Origin: Cognatundibacterium curvum
GTDB lineage: Bacteria > Pseudomonadota > Gammaproteobacteria > Burkholderiales > Burkholderiaceae_D
Length of the DNA stretch: 64,000 nt
Reading direction: 5' to 3'
NCBI RefSeq assembly: GCF_014284235.1
Contig: NZ_JACOGD010000007.1
Coordinates: 246,324 to 310,323, forward strand
The notes beneath the pieces were generated by a model. The model had not been told where the DNA came from. It saw only the letters and a program-made list of their open reading frames with translations, and ran no database searches. Within the stretch, counting starts at the first letter, position 1. Every line of letters starts with the position of its first letter. This document shows, one piece after another, positions 48,837 through 58,058 of the stretch. The translations under genes were made by a program, and so were the position numbers.

Positions 48837-48939
48837 TAGGACTTACGCAAAACCGCCCCAGCGGCGTTATGGCTCCTTGCCGTACAAATGTACTGCCTGC
48901 GTCGCCCAGCCTTGCCGGGACAATTTTGCGTCAGTCCTA
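48837..48939. mobile_element. MITE-like inverted-repeat element, 103 bp
   Basis: Terminal inverted repeats TAGGACTTACGCAAAA (48837-48852) and TTTTGCGTCAGTCCTA (48924-48939) match at 15 of 16 positions; inside lie GC-rich short dyads including GTACAAATGTAC. TACCT directly flanks each end (48832-48836 and 48940-48944), a plausible target-site duplication. No coding capacity. The ends GGACTTACGCAAAA recall terminal repeats of some IS5-like elements. Confidence 0.7.
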
Positions 48940-48960
48940 TACCTTACTGGGTGATGAATA

Positions 48961-50646
48961 ATGATTGTATTAGAGTCGAGAGCAATAAATTTTTTTATAC
49001 GAATCGGGACAGCCACACTATTTACATTGTTATGTGCTTTCTCAACATCTCTGACATTCGCACAAACGGCAAAGATCAGCTTAACTTTTAACACTGATAG
49101 CAAAAGCGTCGAAGCCCGCTTCCAGTTATCTAAAGCGGTTGACACGCTACGCTTCACAGGTAACGGTGAAATACGATTAAAGACCTGGACCCCGTTAAAT
49201 GGTGCGCGTCTGAACGATGACGGTACTGCTTTAATCTTACCCAAAGCCCAAAACTGGGTGTCCGTCAAACTCAATCCATTTGAGCGGGATGGCTTAATGG
49301 ACAGGGTTTACTCACCGGTCATCTTATTTGACGATGGGCGCGCTGCGCAGATTTATTCAGAATACTTATTCCCTAAAGAAGGAGGCACAATTAGCCTGAC
49401 TACTGCTGGCGTCGTATTGGGACATACAGTCGCGCAAGGGAAGACTGCATGGAGGTCGAACTACGTAGCGACATACATCGTCGCAGGACAAACTGACACT
49501 ACAGAGAAAAATACTTACAGCATCACTCTGGATAAAAAATCACCTGTCTGGATTGCGCATACACTCAATGAAAACCTGGCTGCACTGATGAATCTGTATT
49601 CAAAAAAGTTCGGCTCACAACCAAAGAAAAAACCTTGGATCGTGGTTTCATTCGACCCCAACACACAAAATAAAAATGCCGTTTTTCGCGGAGACACCAA
49701 TCCTGGTATGGTGCGACTCAATTTCATGGGACGCGTTTGGGAACAAGAAAATACGGCACAAACTAATCAGCTGAGCAGTTTCTTAGCCCATGAACTTTTT
49801 CATTTATGGAATGCTCAACAATGGAAAGTCCGGCACGAAGAACCAATCTGGTTATTTGAAGGCGGTGCAGACGCAGCAGCGCAAGACGCATTACGTACGC
49901 TAAGAATCACCGACGCTGAACAGTATAAAAATGAACGCACTAAAAGCCTGATTGCTTGCAGCCTCGCAGAAGGTGAAACATTGGCCAACAAATTGAACGG
50001 GCGCACTCACTATACTTGTGGAGCAGCTATTTTTTATCTGGCTGCTGCCATGAATTCGACTACTTCAAATTCGGTCGGCCCATTAGATGTATGGGCAAGC
50101 ATCTTTGCATCCTCTAAAACAAAAACTTATGGGACTGCGGATTTACTGCGTGTTGCCGCAAATTCTGCCAGCAATTCTTCGACTGCTACAAGCGCCTATC
50201 AGGCATCCCAGCTTAAGGATTTGATTCATTCAAATTTAGCTTGGCGAGAAGCTTTAATTCGTGACCAGGGATTGTTTCATTTACACGAGACCCAACAAGG
50301 AGATGAACCCCATATCGTCGTTGCCAGAGTCTTATTAGATAGGCTGGTGATAGACAGAGTTGACAATGATTGCCAAGGCTCTACAAGTATCAGCTATCGA
50401 AATCAAAGCTATCAAATAGATGCACTGCGTTCCTGCCGTCGCATACAAAGCGGAGTAACACTCACGCATTTGGGTAATTTTTCTATGCACGAAAATGCGC
50501 AGCAGGCCTGGTCCTATGCGCGCGACCAATGTACTAAGGGGGTCGATCTGCATTTCAGCGGCAAGAACGATGTTTCACTGGATTTAACTTGCACTCAAAT
50601 ACCTGTGCTGCCACAGGGCTTATTTGTGTTTAATCCAGAACATTAA
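48961..50646 (+). CDS. Secreted M61-like gluzincin metallopeptidase
   Basis: A 561-aa exported protein. A signal peptide about residues 10-35 ends FAQ. Residues 277-281 are HELFH in FLAHELFHLWN, followed 18 residues later by E300 in WLFEGGAD, the HExxH-x18-E zinc motif of gluzincins; the HxWN after the motif resembles M61 glycyl aminopeptidases. About 40-230 is beta-rich, and the C-terminal 150 residues have four Cys. A+T content is visibly higher than in the neighbours. The gene lies 21 bases after an inverted-repeat element that could supply or disrupt its promoter. The weak ribosome site GGTGATGAAT precedes ATG 48961. Substrate unknown. Confidence 0.82.
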   Translation: MIVLESRAINFFIRIGTATLFTLLCAFSTSLTFAQTAKISLTFNTDSKSVEARFQLSKAVDTLRFTGNGEIRLKTWTPLNGARLNDDGTALILPKAQNWVSVKLNPFERDGLMDRVYSPVILFDDGRAAQIYSEYLFPKEGGTISLTTAGVVLGHTVAQGKTAWRSNYVATYIVAGQTDTTEKNTYSITLDKKSPVWIAHTLNENLAALMNLYSKKFGSQPKKKPWIVVSFDPNTQNKNAVFRGDTNPGMVRLNFMGRVWEQENTAQTNQLSSFLAHELFHLWNAQQWKVRHEEPIWLFEGGADAAAQDALRTLRITDAEQYKNERTKSLIACSLAEGETLANKLNGRTHYTCGAAIFYLAAAMNSTTSNSVGPLDVWASIFASSKTKTYGTADLLRVAANSASNSSTATSAYQASQLKDLIHSNLAWREALIRDQGLFHLHETQQGDEPHIVVARVLLDRLVIDRVDNDCQGSTSISYRNQSYQIDALRSCRRIQSGVTLTHLGNFSMHENAQQAWSYARDQCTKGVDLHFSGKNDVSLDLTCTQIPVLPQGLFVFNPEH

Positions 50647-50711
50647 GCTGGAGGAATGGCGATTTCCTGCATCCCATCTGAGCTGAATTCGCCGCTATCT
50701 GCCCCACTCCC

Positions 50712-50750
50712 TAAATAAATACGCCTCTGACTCAGAGGCGTATTTATTTC
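50712..50750 (+). terminator. Intrinsic terminator after the metallopeptidase gene
   Basis: Stem AAATAAATACGCCTCTGA / TCAGAGGCGTATTTATTT followed by CGTGCTT; very similar to the terminator after mscS. Confidence 0.9.
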
Positions 50751-50815
50751 GTGCTTACTCTTTGTTCAAAATCGACTATGCTGACTGTTACGTCCGTCCA
50801 CTTTTGGAGCCGCTC

Positions 50816-51277
50816 ATGAACAAACTGCGTTTATTCCTTCCATTGCTCATCACTCTCACACTGGTATCGACCAGTATCAGTCATGCCGCTGACAAGCCTG
50901 AAGACGCAGTGGCGATGGTAGAGAAAGGCCTGGCTTATCTGCAAAAAAATGGTAAGGATGCGCTGATACGTGAGATCAATGCGAAAAACCCGGATTTTGT
51001 GGCAGGCGAGCTGTATCTGTATGTGCGCGCCATCGATGGCACCATAGTCGCGCATCCGGTCAACCCCAAACTCGTCGGCAAGAATATGCTTGAATTGCCA
51101 GACGCAGAAGGCAAGTTATTCAGAAAAGACATCGTGGAACTGGCCAAAAGCAAGGGCAAGGGCTGGGTTGATTACCGCTACAACAATCCAGTCAGCAAGC
51201 AGATAGAATCGAAAACAACGTATCTGCAACGGGCCGGCGATATCATCCTGGAAGCTGGAATTTACAAGGGAAGATAG
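50816..51277 (+). CDS. Secreted single cache-domain protein
   Basis: A 153-aa exported protein with a Sec signal peptide (about residues 1-23, ending SHAAD) and one small cache domain: DAVAMVEKGLAYLQKNGKD, GELYLYVRAIDGTIVAHPVNPKLVGKN and GKGWVDYRYNNP. These domains normally sense small ligands at the N-terminus of receptors; as a free periplasmic protein it may work as a binding protein for a receptor encoded elsewhere. Start ATG 50816 with GGAG 8 bases upstream; the longer frame to 50762 is not supported. Confidence 0.88.
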   Translation: MNKLRLFLPLLITLTLVSTSISHAADKPEDAVAMVEKGLAYLQKNGKDALIREINAKNPDFVAGELYLYVRAIDGTIVAHPVNPKLVGKNMLELPDAEGKLFRKDIVELAKSKGKGWVDYRYNNPVSKQIESKTTYLQRAGDIILEAGIYKGR

Positions 51278-51305
51278 CACATCAAGCGAACTGACGTGAC
51301 AATAA

Positions 51306-51342
51306 AAAAGGGCTGCCGTTCACAGAACAGCAGCCCTTTTTG
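51306..51342. terminator. Bidirectional terminator, cache protein / gcvP
   Basis: Stem AAAAAGGGCTGC / GCAGCCCTTTTT (51305-51341) with a 13-nt loop between convergent genes, with A/T-rich flanks. Confidence 0.88.
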
Positions 51343-51396
51343 ATTAGCCCTAGTAATCAGCGCTGCAGTGTCAGCCGCAACGCCGGATAGCTGACA

Positions 51397-54276
51397 TTAC
51401 TGATATTCGCTCAGGGGGATGCAAGAGCAGAACAGGTTACGGTCACCGTACACATTGTCAGCACGTCCGACCGGTGCCCAGTACTTTTGCTTACGCAAAG
51501 AACTGACCGGATAAGCGGCCACTTCACGGCTGTAAGCACGGGTCCATTCAGCAGACACCAGAGTTTCTATCGTGTGCGGTGCGTGCTTCAAAGGATTATC
51601 TTTCGCATCGAATTCACCACTGGCGACCTTCGCGATTTCTTCACGGATCGCGATCATCGCGTCGATGAAGCGATCCAGTTCTGCCAGCGATTCACTTTCA
51701 GTCGGCTCTATCATCAGCGTACCAGGAACCGGGAAGCTCATGGTCGGTGCATGGAAACCAAAGTCGATGAGGCGCTTGGCCACGTCTTCATTGGAGATGC
51801 CGGTTGCATCGGTCAGCGGACGCAAATCCAGAATACATTCATGCGCGACCAGACCGTCGTGACCCGAGTACAGCACAGGATAATGCGGAGCCAGGCGTTT
51901 AGCGATGTAGTTCGCTGCCAGGATTGCTGTTTCGGTTGCGGCCTTCAGGCCTTCCGCGCCCATCATCGCGATGTACATCCACGAAATAGGCAGGATAGAA
52001 GCAGAACCGAATGGGGCAGCACTCACTGCTGAAATACCGTCTTCACCACGCACATAGCCGGTCGATTTCTGATTTGGCAGGAACTTCGCCAGATGCGCAC
52101 CAACGGCCACAGGACCAACGCCAGGACCGCCACCACCGTGAGGAATACAGAAAGTCTTGTGCAGATTCAGATGGCTGACGTCGCCGCCAAACTGACCTGG
52201 CGCAGCAACACCAACCAGCGCATTCATATTGGCGCCGTCGACATAGACCTGACCTCCATGACTATGCACGATTTCGCACAACTGCTGTATGCCTTCTTCG
52301 AACACACCGTGGGTCGACGGATAGGTCACCATAATGGCAGCCAGATTGGCGCTGTGTTTTTCTGCCTTGACCGCCAGGTCAGCCAGATCCACGTTACCAC
52401 GCTCGTCACAGGCAACTACGACGACATCCATGCCTACCATAGCAGCAGAAGCAGGATTAGTACCGTGTGCAGACGATGGGATCAGGCAGATATTACGATG
52501 CCCTTCACCGCGCGACTCATGGTATTTTTTGATGACCAGCAGACCCGCATATTCACCTTGCGAACCGGCATTCGGCTGCAGGGAAACGGCTGCATAGCCA
52601 GTCGCTGCGCACAGCATGGCTTCCAGCTGATCTATCATTTCGCGGTAGCCCACAGTCTGATCTTGCGGTGCGAATGGATGGATATTGGAAAACTCCGGCC
52701 AGGTGACAGGGATCATTTCTGAAGTCGCATTCAGTTTCATGGTGCAGGAACCCAGCGGTATCATGCTGCGGTCCAGCGCCAGATCCTTGTCTGCCAGACC
52801 GCGCAGGTAGCGCAGCATCTCATGCTCGGCATGGTAACGGCTGAAAGTCGGATGGGTCAGGAAAGCGCTGCTGCGTACCAGTTTAGCTGGAATCGCGTCT
52901 GCGACTGTCGCTTCTACTGCCGCAAAATCCGGTACCGGCTTAGTCTGCGCGAAGATTTCCCAAACGTGGATCACGTCATCACGGTTCACGGTTTCGTCTA
53001 AGGACACACCTACCTGATTAGCGCTGATCTGACGCAGGTTATAGCCTTTTGTCTGTGCTGCTGCGTGCACTGCGGCGGCATCTGCCACATTCACAGTCAG
53101 GGTATCAAAGTAAGTGCTGTTGGCTAGGCTCAGGCCCATCTGTTGCAGACCCGCTGCCAGCACTGTGGTGTAACGTTGTACGCGCTGCGCAATACGACGC
53201 AAACCTTCCGGGCCATGGTAGACCGCGTACATCGATGCGATCACGGCCAACAAGACCTGTGCAGTACAGATATTGGACGTCGCTTTTTCACGACGGATAT
53301 GCTGTTCACGTGTTTGCAAAGCCAGACGGTAAGCAGGCTTGCCTTGTGCATCGACGGTCACACCGACCAGACGGCCAGGCATGCTGCGCTTGAATGCATC
53401 ACGGGTAGACATGTAACCAGCGTGCGGACCGCCGAAGCCCAGCGGTACACCGAAACGCTGGCTGTTACCAACCACCACGTCAGCACCCCATTCGCCCGGT
53501 GGCGTAATCAGCGTCAGTGCCAGCAAATCAGCAGCAACGATGACCATGCCGCCTTTAGCGTGGACTGCAGCAGCAAATTCCGCGTAATCGCGGATTTCAC
53601 CATTCGCAGCAGGGTATTGCAGCAGGACGCCAAAACATTCGTTGTCAATCGCTTCGTTACCGGTACAGGTACGGACTTCTATGCCCAGCGGCGTTGCACG
53701 GGTTTCGATGATCTCACGGGTTTGCGGCAATACGTCGTCTGCCACATAGAACACATTGGAGTTCGATTTGCCGACGCGCTGTATCAGCGTCATCGCTTCA
53801 GCCGCTGCAGTGCCCTCATCCAGCATAGACGCATTCGCGATATCCATGCCGGTCAGATCGGTAATCATAGTCTGGAAATTCAGGATCGCTTCCAGACGGC
53901 CTTGAGAAATTTCTGGCTGATATGGCGTGTACGCGGTGTACCAGGCCGGATTTTCGAAGATGTTACGCAGGATAACGCCTGGCGTATGTGTATTGTAATA
54001 ACCCTGACCGATCAGGGATTTCAATACCTTGTTTTTACCAGCGATCGCTTTCAACTGAGCCAGTGCATCCTGTTCGGATTTGGCAGCTGTGAACTCAGCC
54101 AGCGGCAGTACATCGCGGCGGCGGATATTGGCCGGAACGATCGCATCAATCAATGCTTCACGGCTGGCATAACCCAGGGTTTCAAGCATTTTTGCCTGTT
54201 CAGCAGCAGACGGAGCAATGTGACGTGCGATGAAAGCATCGTGTGCTTCCAATTCATTAAGAGAAGGACGTGTCAT
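51397..54276 (-). CDS. gcvP: Glycine dehydrogenase (decarboxylating) P protein
   Basis: P protein of the glycine cleavage system: PLP-dependent decarboxylation of glycine with transfer of the aminomethyl group to the lipoyl arm of GcvH. 959 aa, the single-chain form (E. coli 957). N-terminus [21 protein letters not shown]-lysine region [29 protein letters not shown] and [10 protein letters not shown] are also family markers. ATG 54276 aligns with other GcvP; the frame extends to a TTG at 54291. It is the last gene of gcvTHP and ends at a bidirectional terminator. Confidence 0.97.
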   Translation of the reverse strand: MTRPSLNELEAHDAFIARHIAPSAAEQAKMLETLGYASREALIDAIVPANIRRRDVLPLAEFTAAKSEQDALAQLKAIAGKNKVLKSLIGQGYYNTHTPGVILRNIFENPAWYTAYTPYQPEISQGRLEAILNFQTMITDLTGMDIANASMLDEGTAAAEAMTLIQRVGKSNSNVFYVADDVLPQTREIIETRATPLGIEVRTCTGNEAIDNECFGVLLQYPAANGEIRDYAEFAAAVHAKGGMVIVAADLLALTLITPPGEWGADVVVGNSQRFGVPLGFGGPHAGYMSTRDAFKRSMPGRLVGVTVDAQGKPAYRLALQTREQHIRREKATSNICTAQVLLAVIASMYAVYHGPEGLRRIAQRVQRYTTVLAAGLQQMGLSLANSTYFDTLTVNVADAAAVHAAAQTKGYNLRQISANQVGVSLDETVNRDDVIHVWEIFAQTKPVPDFAAVEATVADAIPAKLVRSSAFLTHPTFSRYHAEHEMLRYLRGLADKDLALDRSMIPLGSCTMKLNATSEMIPVTWPEFSNIHPFAPQDQTVGYREMIDQLEAMLCAATGYAAVSLQPNAGSQGEYAGLLVIKKYHESRGEGHRNICLIPSSAHGTNPASAAMVGMDVVVVACDERGNVDLADLAVKAEKHSANLAAIMVTYPSTHGVFEEGIQQLCEIVHSHGGQVYVDGANMNALVGVAAPGQFGGDVSHLNLHKTFCIPHGGGGPGVGPVAVGAHLAKFLPNQKSTGYVRGEDGISAVSAAPFGSASILPISWMYIAMMGAEGLKAATETAILAANYIAKRLAPHYPVLYSGHDGLVAHECILDLRPLTDATGISNEDVAKRLIDFGFHAPTMSFPVPGTLMIEPTESESLAELDRFIDAMIAIREEIAKVASGEFDAKDNPLKHAPHTIETLVSAEWTRAYSREVAAYPVSSLRKQKYWAPVGRADNVYGDRNLFCSCIPLSEYQ

Positions 54277-54349
54277 GATTTTTGCGGACAAGTGGGTGTC
54301 TTGATACAGAGATCACAGCCCAGACCAGCAAGGGTGAGCTGCGACGTCT

Positions 54350-54381
54350 GCTCAGGGCTGAACCAAGGCTCAGCCCTGAGC
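54350..54381 (-). other. Strong hairpin between gcvH and gcvP
   Basis: Perfect 12-bp stem GCTCAGGGCTGA / TCAGCCCTGAGC with an 8-nt loop, without a T-run. It sits in the 133-base gap and may stabilise the upstream mRNA or act as a processing point. Confidence 0.7.
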
Positions 54382-54409
54382 CGGATAAAGGGTGTTACAG
54401 CTGGAACGA

Positions 54410-54787
54410 TCAGCCGATGTTTTGTGCGTAGGCTTCTGCGCTCAGCAAACCATCGACATCTGCCGTATTCGCTGGTTTCAACTTGAACAGCCAGGCATTG
54501 AAAGCAGCAGAGTTGATGGACTCCGGTGCATCTTTGACTTCTTCATTGATGGCAACCACTTCACCTGACAGCGGTGCGTAGATATCGCCAGCGGCTTTCA
54601 CAGATTCCACTACGGCGCAATCTTTACCGGCTTCCAGCTGGCTGCCGACTTTTGGCAAGTCAACGAAAACGATATCGCCCAATGCATCCTGAGCAAACTC
54701 AGTAATGCCAACGGCAACTGTGCCGTCTGCTTCTACGCGTACCCATTCGTGGGAGGTGGTGTATTTCAGTTCTGCTGGAATGTTCAT
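54410..54787 (-). CDS. gcvH: Glycine cleavage system H protein
   Basis: Lipoyl carrier of the glycine cleavage system, 125 aa. It begins [15 protein letters not shown], and the lipoylated lysine K64 lies in [17 protein letters not shown] 54787 has GGAG 8 bases upstream; four more codons in frame are not conserved. It shuttles methylamine from GcvP to GcvT. It lies between gcvT and gcvP with hairpins in both gaps. Confidence 0.97.
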   Translation of the reverse strand: MNIPAELKYTTSHEWVRVEADGTVAVGITEFAQDALGDIVFVDLPKVGSQLEAGKDCAVVESVKAAGDIYAPLSGEVVAINEEVKDAPESINSAAFNAWLFKLKPANTADVDGLLSAEAYAQNIG

Positions 54788-54827
54788 GCTGGACTCCAAA
54801 TTGATCAGTTATTGTGTTTAAAATCAG

Positions 54828-54868
54828 GTCTAAAAAATTCGGGCGTGTGATGCAAAATCACACGCCCC
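54828..54868 (-). terminator. Terminator-like hairpin between gcvT and gcvH
   Basis: Minus-strand perfect 11-bp stem GGGCGTGTGAT / ATCACACGCCC with a 5-nt loop, then GAATTTTTT. The T-run starts four bases after the stem, so termination is probably partial; gcvH and gcvP would then be expressed by read-through. Confidence 0.7.
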
Positions 54869-54876
54869 TGCTTACT

Positions 54877-56007
54877 TTATGCTGCCAGGACTTTTCCGTT
54901 ACGGACAAAAGGCAGTTTCACGACACTGGCTGCCAGTTGTTTATCACGGATCACGACGTGTACCGTATCTCCCACTGCCACACCCAGAGGCAGACGGGCC
55001 AGTGCAATCGCTTCCTGCATGCTAGGGCTGAATGTGCCGCTGGTAATTTCACCCTCACCTTGTGCGCAAATCACTTTTTGGTGCGCACGCAGAATGCCAC
55101 CTTTTTCACGCAAAATCAAACCGAGGAATTGGGCTTTTTGTCCTTGTTCCAGCAAAGCCTGTTTGCCGACGAAATCGCGCTCACTGACCAGATCGATGGT
55201 CCAGGCCAGACCGGCGTCGAGCGGGTTAACGCTCTCGTCCATATCCTGACCGTACAGATTCATGCCTGCCTCCAGACGCAATGTATCGCGCGCGCCCAGA
55301 CCAGCCGGTTTGACACCAACAGCGACCAACGCATCCCAGAACGCAACAGCCTGTTCGGCCGGAACCGCGATTTCAAAACCGTCTTCACCGGTATAACCCG
55401 TGCGGGCTACCATCACTTCACCGAATTTTGTACCTTCAACGATCACTGCATTGAAGGGTTTGATTTCAGCAGAAGCGGCCTGGGTTTCTGGCAGTACTTC
55501 CCATGTTTTGGCACGTGCATTCGGGCCCTGTACTGCAACCAGTGCAAATGCGCCTTCGCCGTTACGGCGTTGTGTGATCGTCAGGCCGCTTTGGGTTTCT
55601 GCATTGCGCGCATTCATCCATGCGATGTCTTTTTCTGCCGTACCGGCATTCACCACCAGACGGAACCAGTTTTCACTGAAAAAATAAATGATCAGATCGT
55701 CGATGACGGTGCCTTCCGGTTTCAGCATGCAGGAATAAAGTGCTTTGCCAGGTACCTGGAGTTTATCGACATTATTGGCAACCAGACCACGCAGGAAGCC
55801 GCGTACATTGTCGCCACGGATGTCGACCACGCACATATGGGAGACGTCAAACATGCCGCAATCTTTGCGTACAGCGTGATGTTCTTCAATTTGGGAACCA
55901 TAGTTGACTGGCATATCCCAACCGCCGAAATCAACCATTTTTGCACCAGCCGCACGATGGGCTGCATTGAGGGGAGTTACCTTGAGAGATGTCGCTGCTT
56001 GCGTCAT
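54877..56007 (-). CDS. gcvT: Aminomethyltransferase (T protein)
   Basis: T protein of glycine cleavage: transfers the methylene group from the H-protein to tetrahydrofolate and releases ammonia. 376 aa. N-terminus [21 protein letters not shown], then [31 protein letters not shown], and [20 protein letters not shown], all conserved in GcvT. The start ATG 56007 has AGAGG upstream; the longer frame to 56046 is rejected. First gene of the operon, following the glycine riboswitch. Confidence 0.97.
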   Translation of the reverse strand: MTQAATSLKVTPLNAAHRAAGAKMVDFGGWDMPVNYGSQIEEHHAVRKDCGMFDVSHMCVVDIRGDNVRGFLRGLVANNVDKLQVPGKALYSCMLKPEGTVIDDLIIYFFSENWFRLVVNAGTAEKDIAWMNARNAETQSGLTITQRRNGEGAFALVAVQGPNARAKTWEVLPETQAASAEIKPFNAVIVEGTKFGEVMVARTGYTGEDGFEIAVPAEQAVAFWDALVAVGVKPAGLGARDTLRLEAGMNLYGQDMDESVNPLDAGLAWTIDLVSERDFVGKQALLEQGQKAQFLGLILREKGGILRAHQKVICAQGEGEITSGTFSPSMQEAIALARLPLGVAVGDTVHVVIRDKQLAASVVKLPFVRNGKVLAA

Positions 56008-56069
56008 GGATGCCTCTTTACCAGTTGAGTAGGAACGAAAACGCACGCAGACGCCGCTGCATGCGATGC

Positions 56070-56281
56070 AATCGCTGACCCCTCTGTCCTGGTACCTGAG
56101 AGATTACGGCGACAGGATCTGTCCTCCGTGCGCACCTTCGGTGGGTAGTGCAGTTCTGAACCGCTACCGCTCTCCAGAGTGTGGGGTGTGTTTCACGCCC
56201 CGTTGACCGGTCCTTTTGCCTGAGAGTTTGTTGGGTATTAGCCCCTTCGGCGGCAACCGCTGGCTGCTCTCTCCCGATCAA
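56070..56281 (-). ncRNA. Tandem glycine riboswitch (gcvT motif)
   Basis: Minus strand, two aptamers in series. Aptamer 1 (56281-about 56205) has GGGAGAGAGC, CCGAAGGGGC and CTCTCAGGCAAAAGGACCG; aptamer 2 (about 56180-56077) has CTGGAGAGCGGTAG, ACCGAAGGTGC and CTCTCAGGTACCAGGACAGAGGGG. GGAGAG, the CCGAAGG loop and CTCTCAGG-GGAC are the conserved core of each glycine aptamer. It sits 70 bases before gcvT and should switch the cleavage system on when glycine is abundant. No separate expression-platform terminator was identified. Confidence 0.96.
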
Positions 56282-56289
56282 GTAGCGCG

Positions 56290-56295
56290 ATTATA
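56290..56295 (-). promoter_or_regulatory. Candidate -10 of the gcv operon promoter
   Basis: Minus-strand TATAAT (56295-56290) in the context CTTATATAATCG, about 10 bases upstream of the riboswitch 5' end. No clear -35 at normal spacing. Confidence 0.5.
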
Positions 56296-56512
56296 TAAGG
56301 CTTGGATGAGGTTGGATATATTCAAAAGCAAATATTTGGTGATTTCGCGCAAGACGCAGTGGCATACGATAGCCAGCATAGGTGACTCTGGTAAAGTTCT
56401 TTGCCAGATGGGCAAGTTTGTATGCGCTGCAAAAAAATGCAGCTGACTTCCGGTTCAGGGTGGATGTCAGCTGCACAGTCAGCCAATGAGTGAGCGCTCA
56501 GACTAAAATTAA

Positions 56513-57907
56513 TTACAAATAAATATCGCGTCGCAGGCTATCCATTTGCTGCTGATAGCGGAATTCCCAGGAGCGCAGATCATCGATGCGGCGACGCAGT
56601 GACTGCAACTGATCGCGTAAGTCGTTTTTATTACGCTCATTGCGGCTGTCTATATTCTGATTTTCCTGGGTGTTCTGACGATTCTTATCCTCCCGGTTTT
56701 TCTTGATCTCAGCCTCGACCTGATTCAACTGGCGCTCCACGTCTCGCGCACGGCGCTCATGATCGCGCAAATCTCTGTGCGTACTTTCCAGCCGGTATGC
56801 CAACTGCTCATAGTCACGGCCACTGATCAGGGCGCGTTGTAAACGCCCTTGCATAGCAGGCTGACACACTTCCACTGCCATGCCTTTGGACTGACGCCCC
56901 CATTCAAACGCATTATCCACGGTGCAATAAGCCGCATTTTGTTTTTGCCAGGCCTGGGTGTAGGCATCACGGGTCTGCGCAATCACAAACACATTATTGC
57001 TGCGGGCGCTGGCCATACGCTGATCAAGCTGGAATGGTTGTCCAAAACCATCGGCAGCGCCAACTTCAGTCCAGTACCCGATCAGGCGTTGCTCCCACTT
57101 TTGCTTGTACTCTGCCTCCAAAAACTTCAGGCCGCGCCGCTTGGCATCGTCACGGCGGGTATTCACATCACGCCCGCTGACTGCATCCGTCCAGCCCAGC
57201 TGACGCCAGTATTCGATGATTTCGCGGTCCCAGCCTGTGCGATAGGCTTCGGGACGCGCTAACAAATCTTTTTCTTTGGCAGCTTGCAAATGTTGCGAAA
57301 GCTGGCTATCAGGAATGCCGTCATGTGCGTCCTGATAGCCAAGATTTTCCCAATATTTGTAATTCCCGTCCTGCCAACCCTGACGATACGACGCTTGCCG
57401 GAATCCGATTTCAGCACCGGTGCGTGCACGGGATTGTTCCTCGGCTGCTGTCTTACCTGCTTTGCCATCATCGAAGCCGGTTTGATACCAGTATTCGTGA
57501 TTTCCCTGCTGCCAGCCTTGCTCATAGTAAGCCGGGTTCAGCGGCGTTTTATTTTCAATGACTTTTTCCGACTTCAGTTGCTGCTGATAATTCACTACGC
57601 CGAGTCCGGTTCGACCATCAACCCGCCCCAGCTGAAACCAGAATTGCTGATTCCCCAGCACCCAGCCTTGTGCGTATTGGATAGCAGACTCCTCCCTGAT
57701 TTTGTCACTGTCGACAAAAGAGCAGAAACGCTTTCTGTCTTCAAATTGCTGCACCAGCCCGTCACCGCCGTCTTTTTTTCCTATCAGTTGCCAGTCACCG
57801 GTTTTACAGTCATTCACGCGGTTCATGGTACTCTGGCAGGCACTCAGTGCGAGCACGGCCAGCATCAGCAGCATGGCAGGAATACGTCTCTCAGTAATTT
57901 TTTTCAT
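56513..57907 (-). CDS. DUF2799-like repeat lipoprotein
   Basis: A 464-aa lipoprotein: signal peptide with lipobox ALSAC, C24 acylated. The mature part is built from five tandem copies of a 45-50 residue unit with the core YxxGWxxGNxxYWxxxGxxDGxxG (starting at Y78, Y128, Y174, Y222 and Y267), plus degenerate copies at both ends (GKKDGGDG near 43; WQKQNAAYC near 320). The pattern recalls DUF2799, usually present singly. The last 110 residues form a charged coiled coil (HRDLRDHERRARDVERQL and onwards). Role unknown; an envelope scaffold is one guess. Monocistronic. Confidence 0.82.
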   Translation of the reverse strand: MKKITERRIPAMLLMLAVLALSACQSTMNRVNDCKTGDWQLIGKKDGGDGLVQQFEDRKRFCSFVDSDKIREESAIQYAQGWVLGNQQFWFQLGRVDGRTGLGVVNYQQQLKSEKVIENKTPLNPAYYEQGWQQGNHEYWYQTGFDDGKAGKTAAEEQSRARTGAEIGFRQASYRQGWQDGNYKYWENLGYQDAHDGIPDSQLSQHLQAAKEKDLLARPEAYRTGWDREIIEYWRQLGWTDAVSGRDVNTRRDDAKRRGLKFLEAEYKQKWEQRLIGYWTEVGAADGFGQPFQLDQRMASARSNNVFVIAQTRDAYTQAWQKQNAAYCTVDNAFEWGRQSKGMAVEVCQPAMQGRLQRALISGRDYEQLAYRLESTHRDLRDHERRARDVERQLNQVEAEIKKNREDKNRQNTQENQNIDSRNERNKNDLRDQLQSLRRRIDDLRSWEFRYQQQMDSLRRDIYL

Positions 57908-58058
57908 ATTAAGTTTTCTGATAGGAATGACAGCTCAACAACGTCTGTCAACAATAAAACGTTGACGCATGGAATTTAAACCTGCGCTAAAACCATCTGG
58001 CAGCTTGAAAACCACCAGGCAGGCATCATGTAGGTGACTGCCCACCACGATAGCCAAC

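Noticed and set aside
53143..54486. Long plus-strand frame of 447 codons opposite gcvP and gcvH.
   Set aside because: It is a shadow of the conserved gcvP and gcvH frames; its product, rich in Cys, His, Arg and Gln, has no family resemblance.
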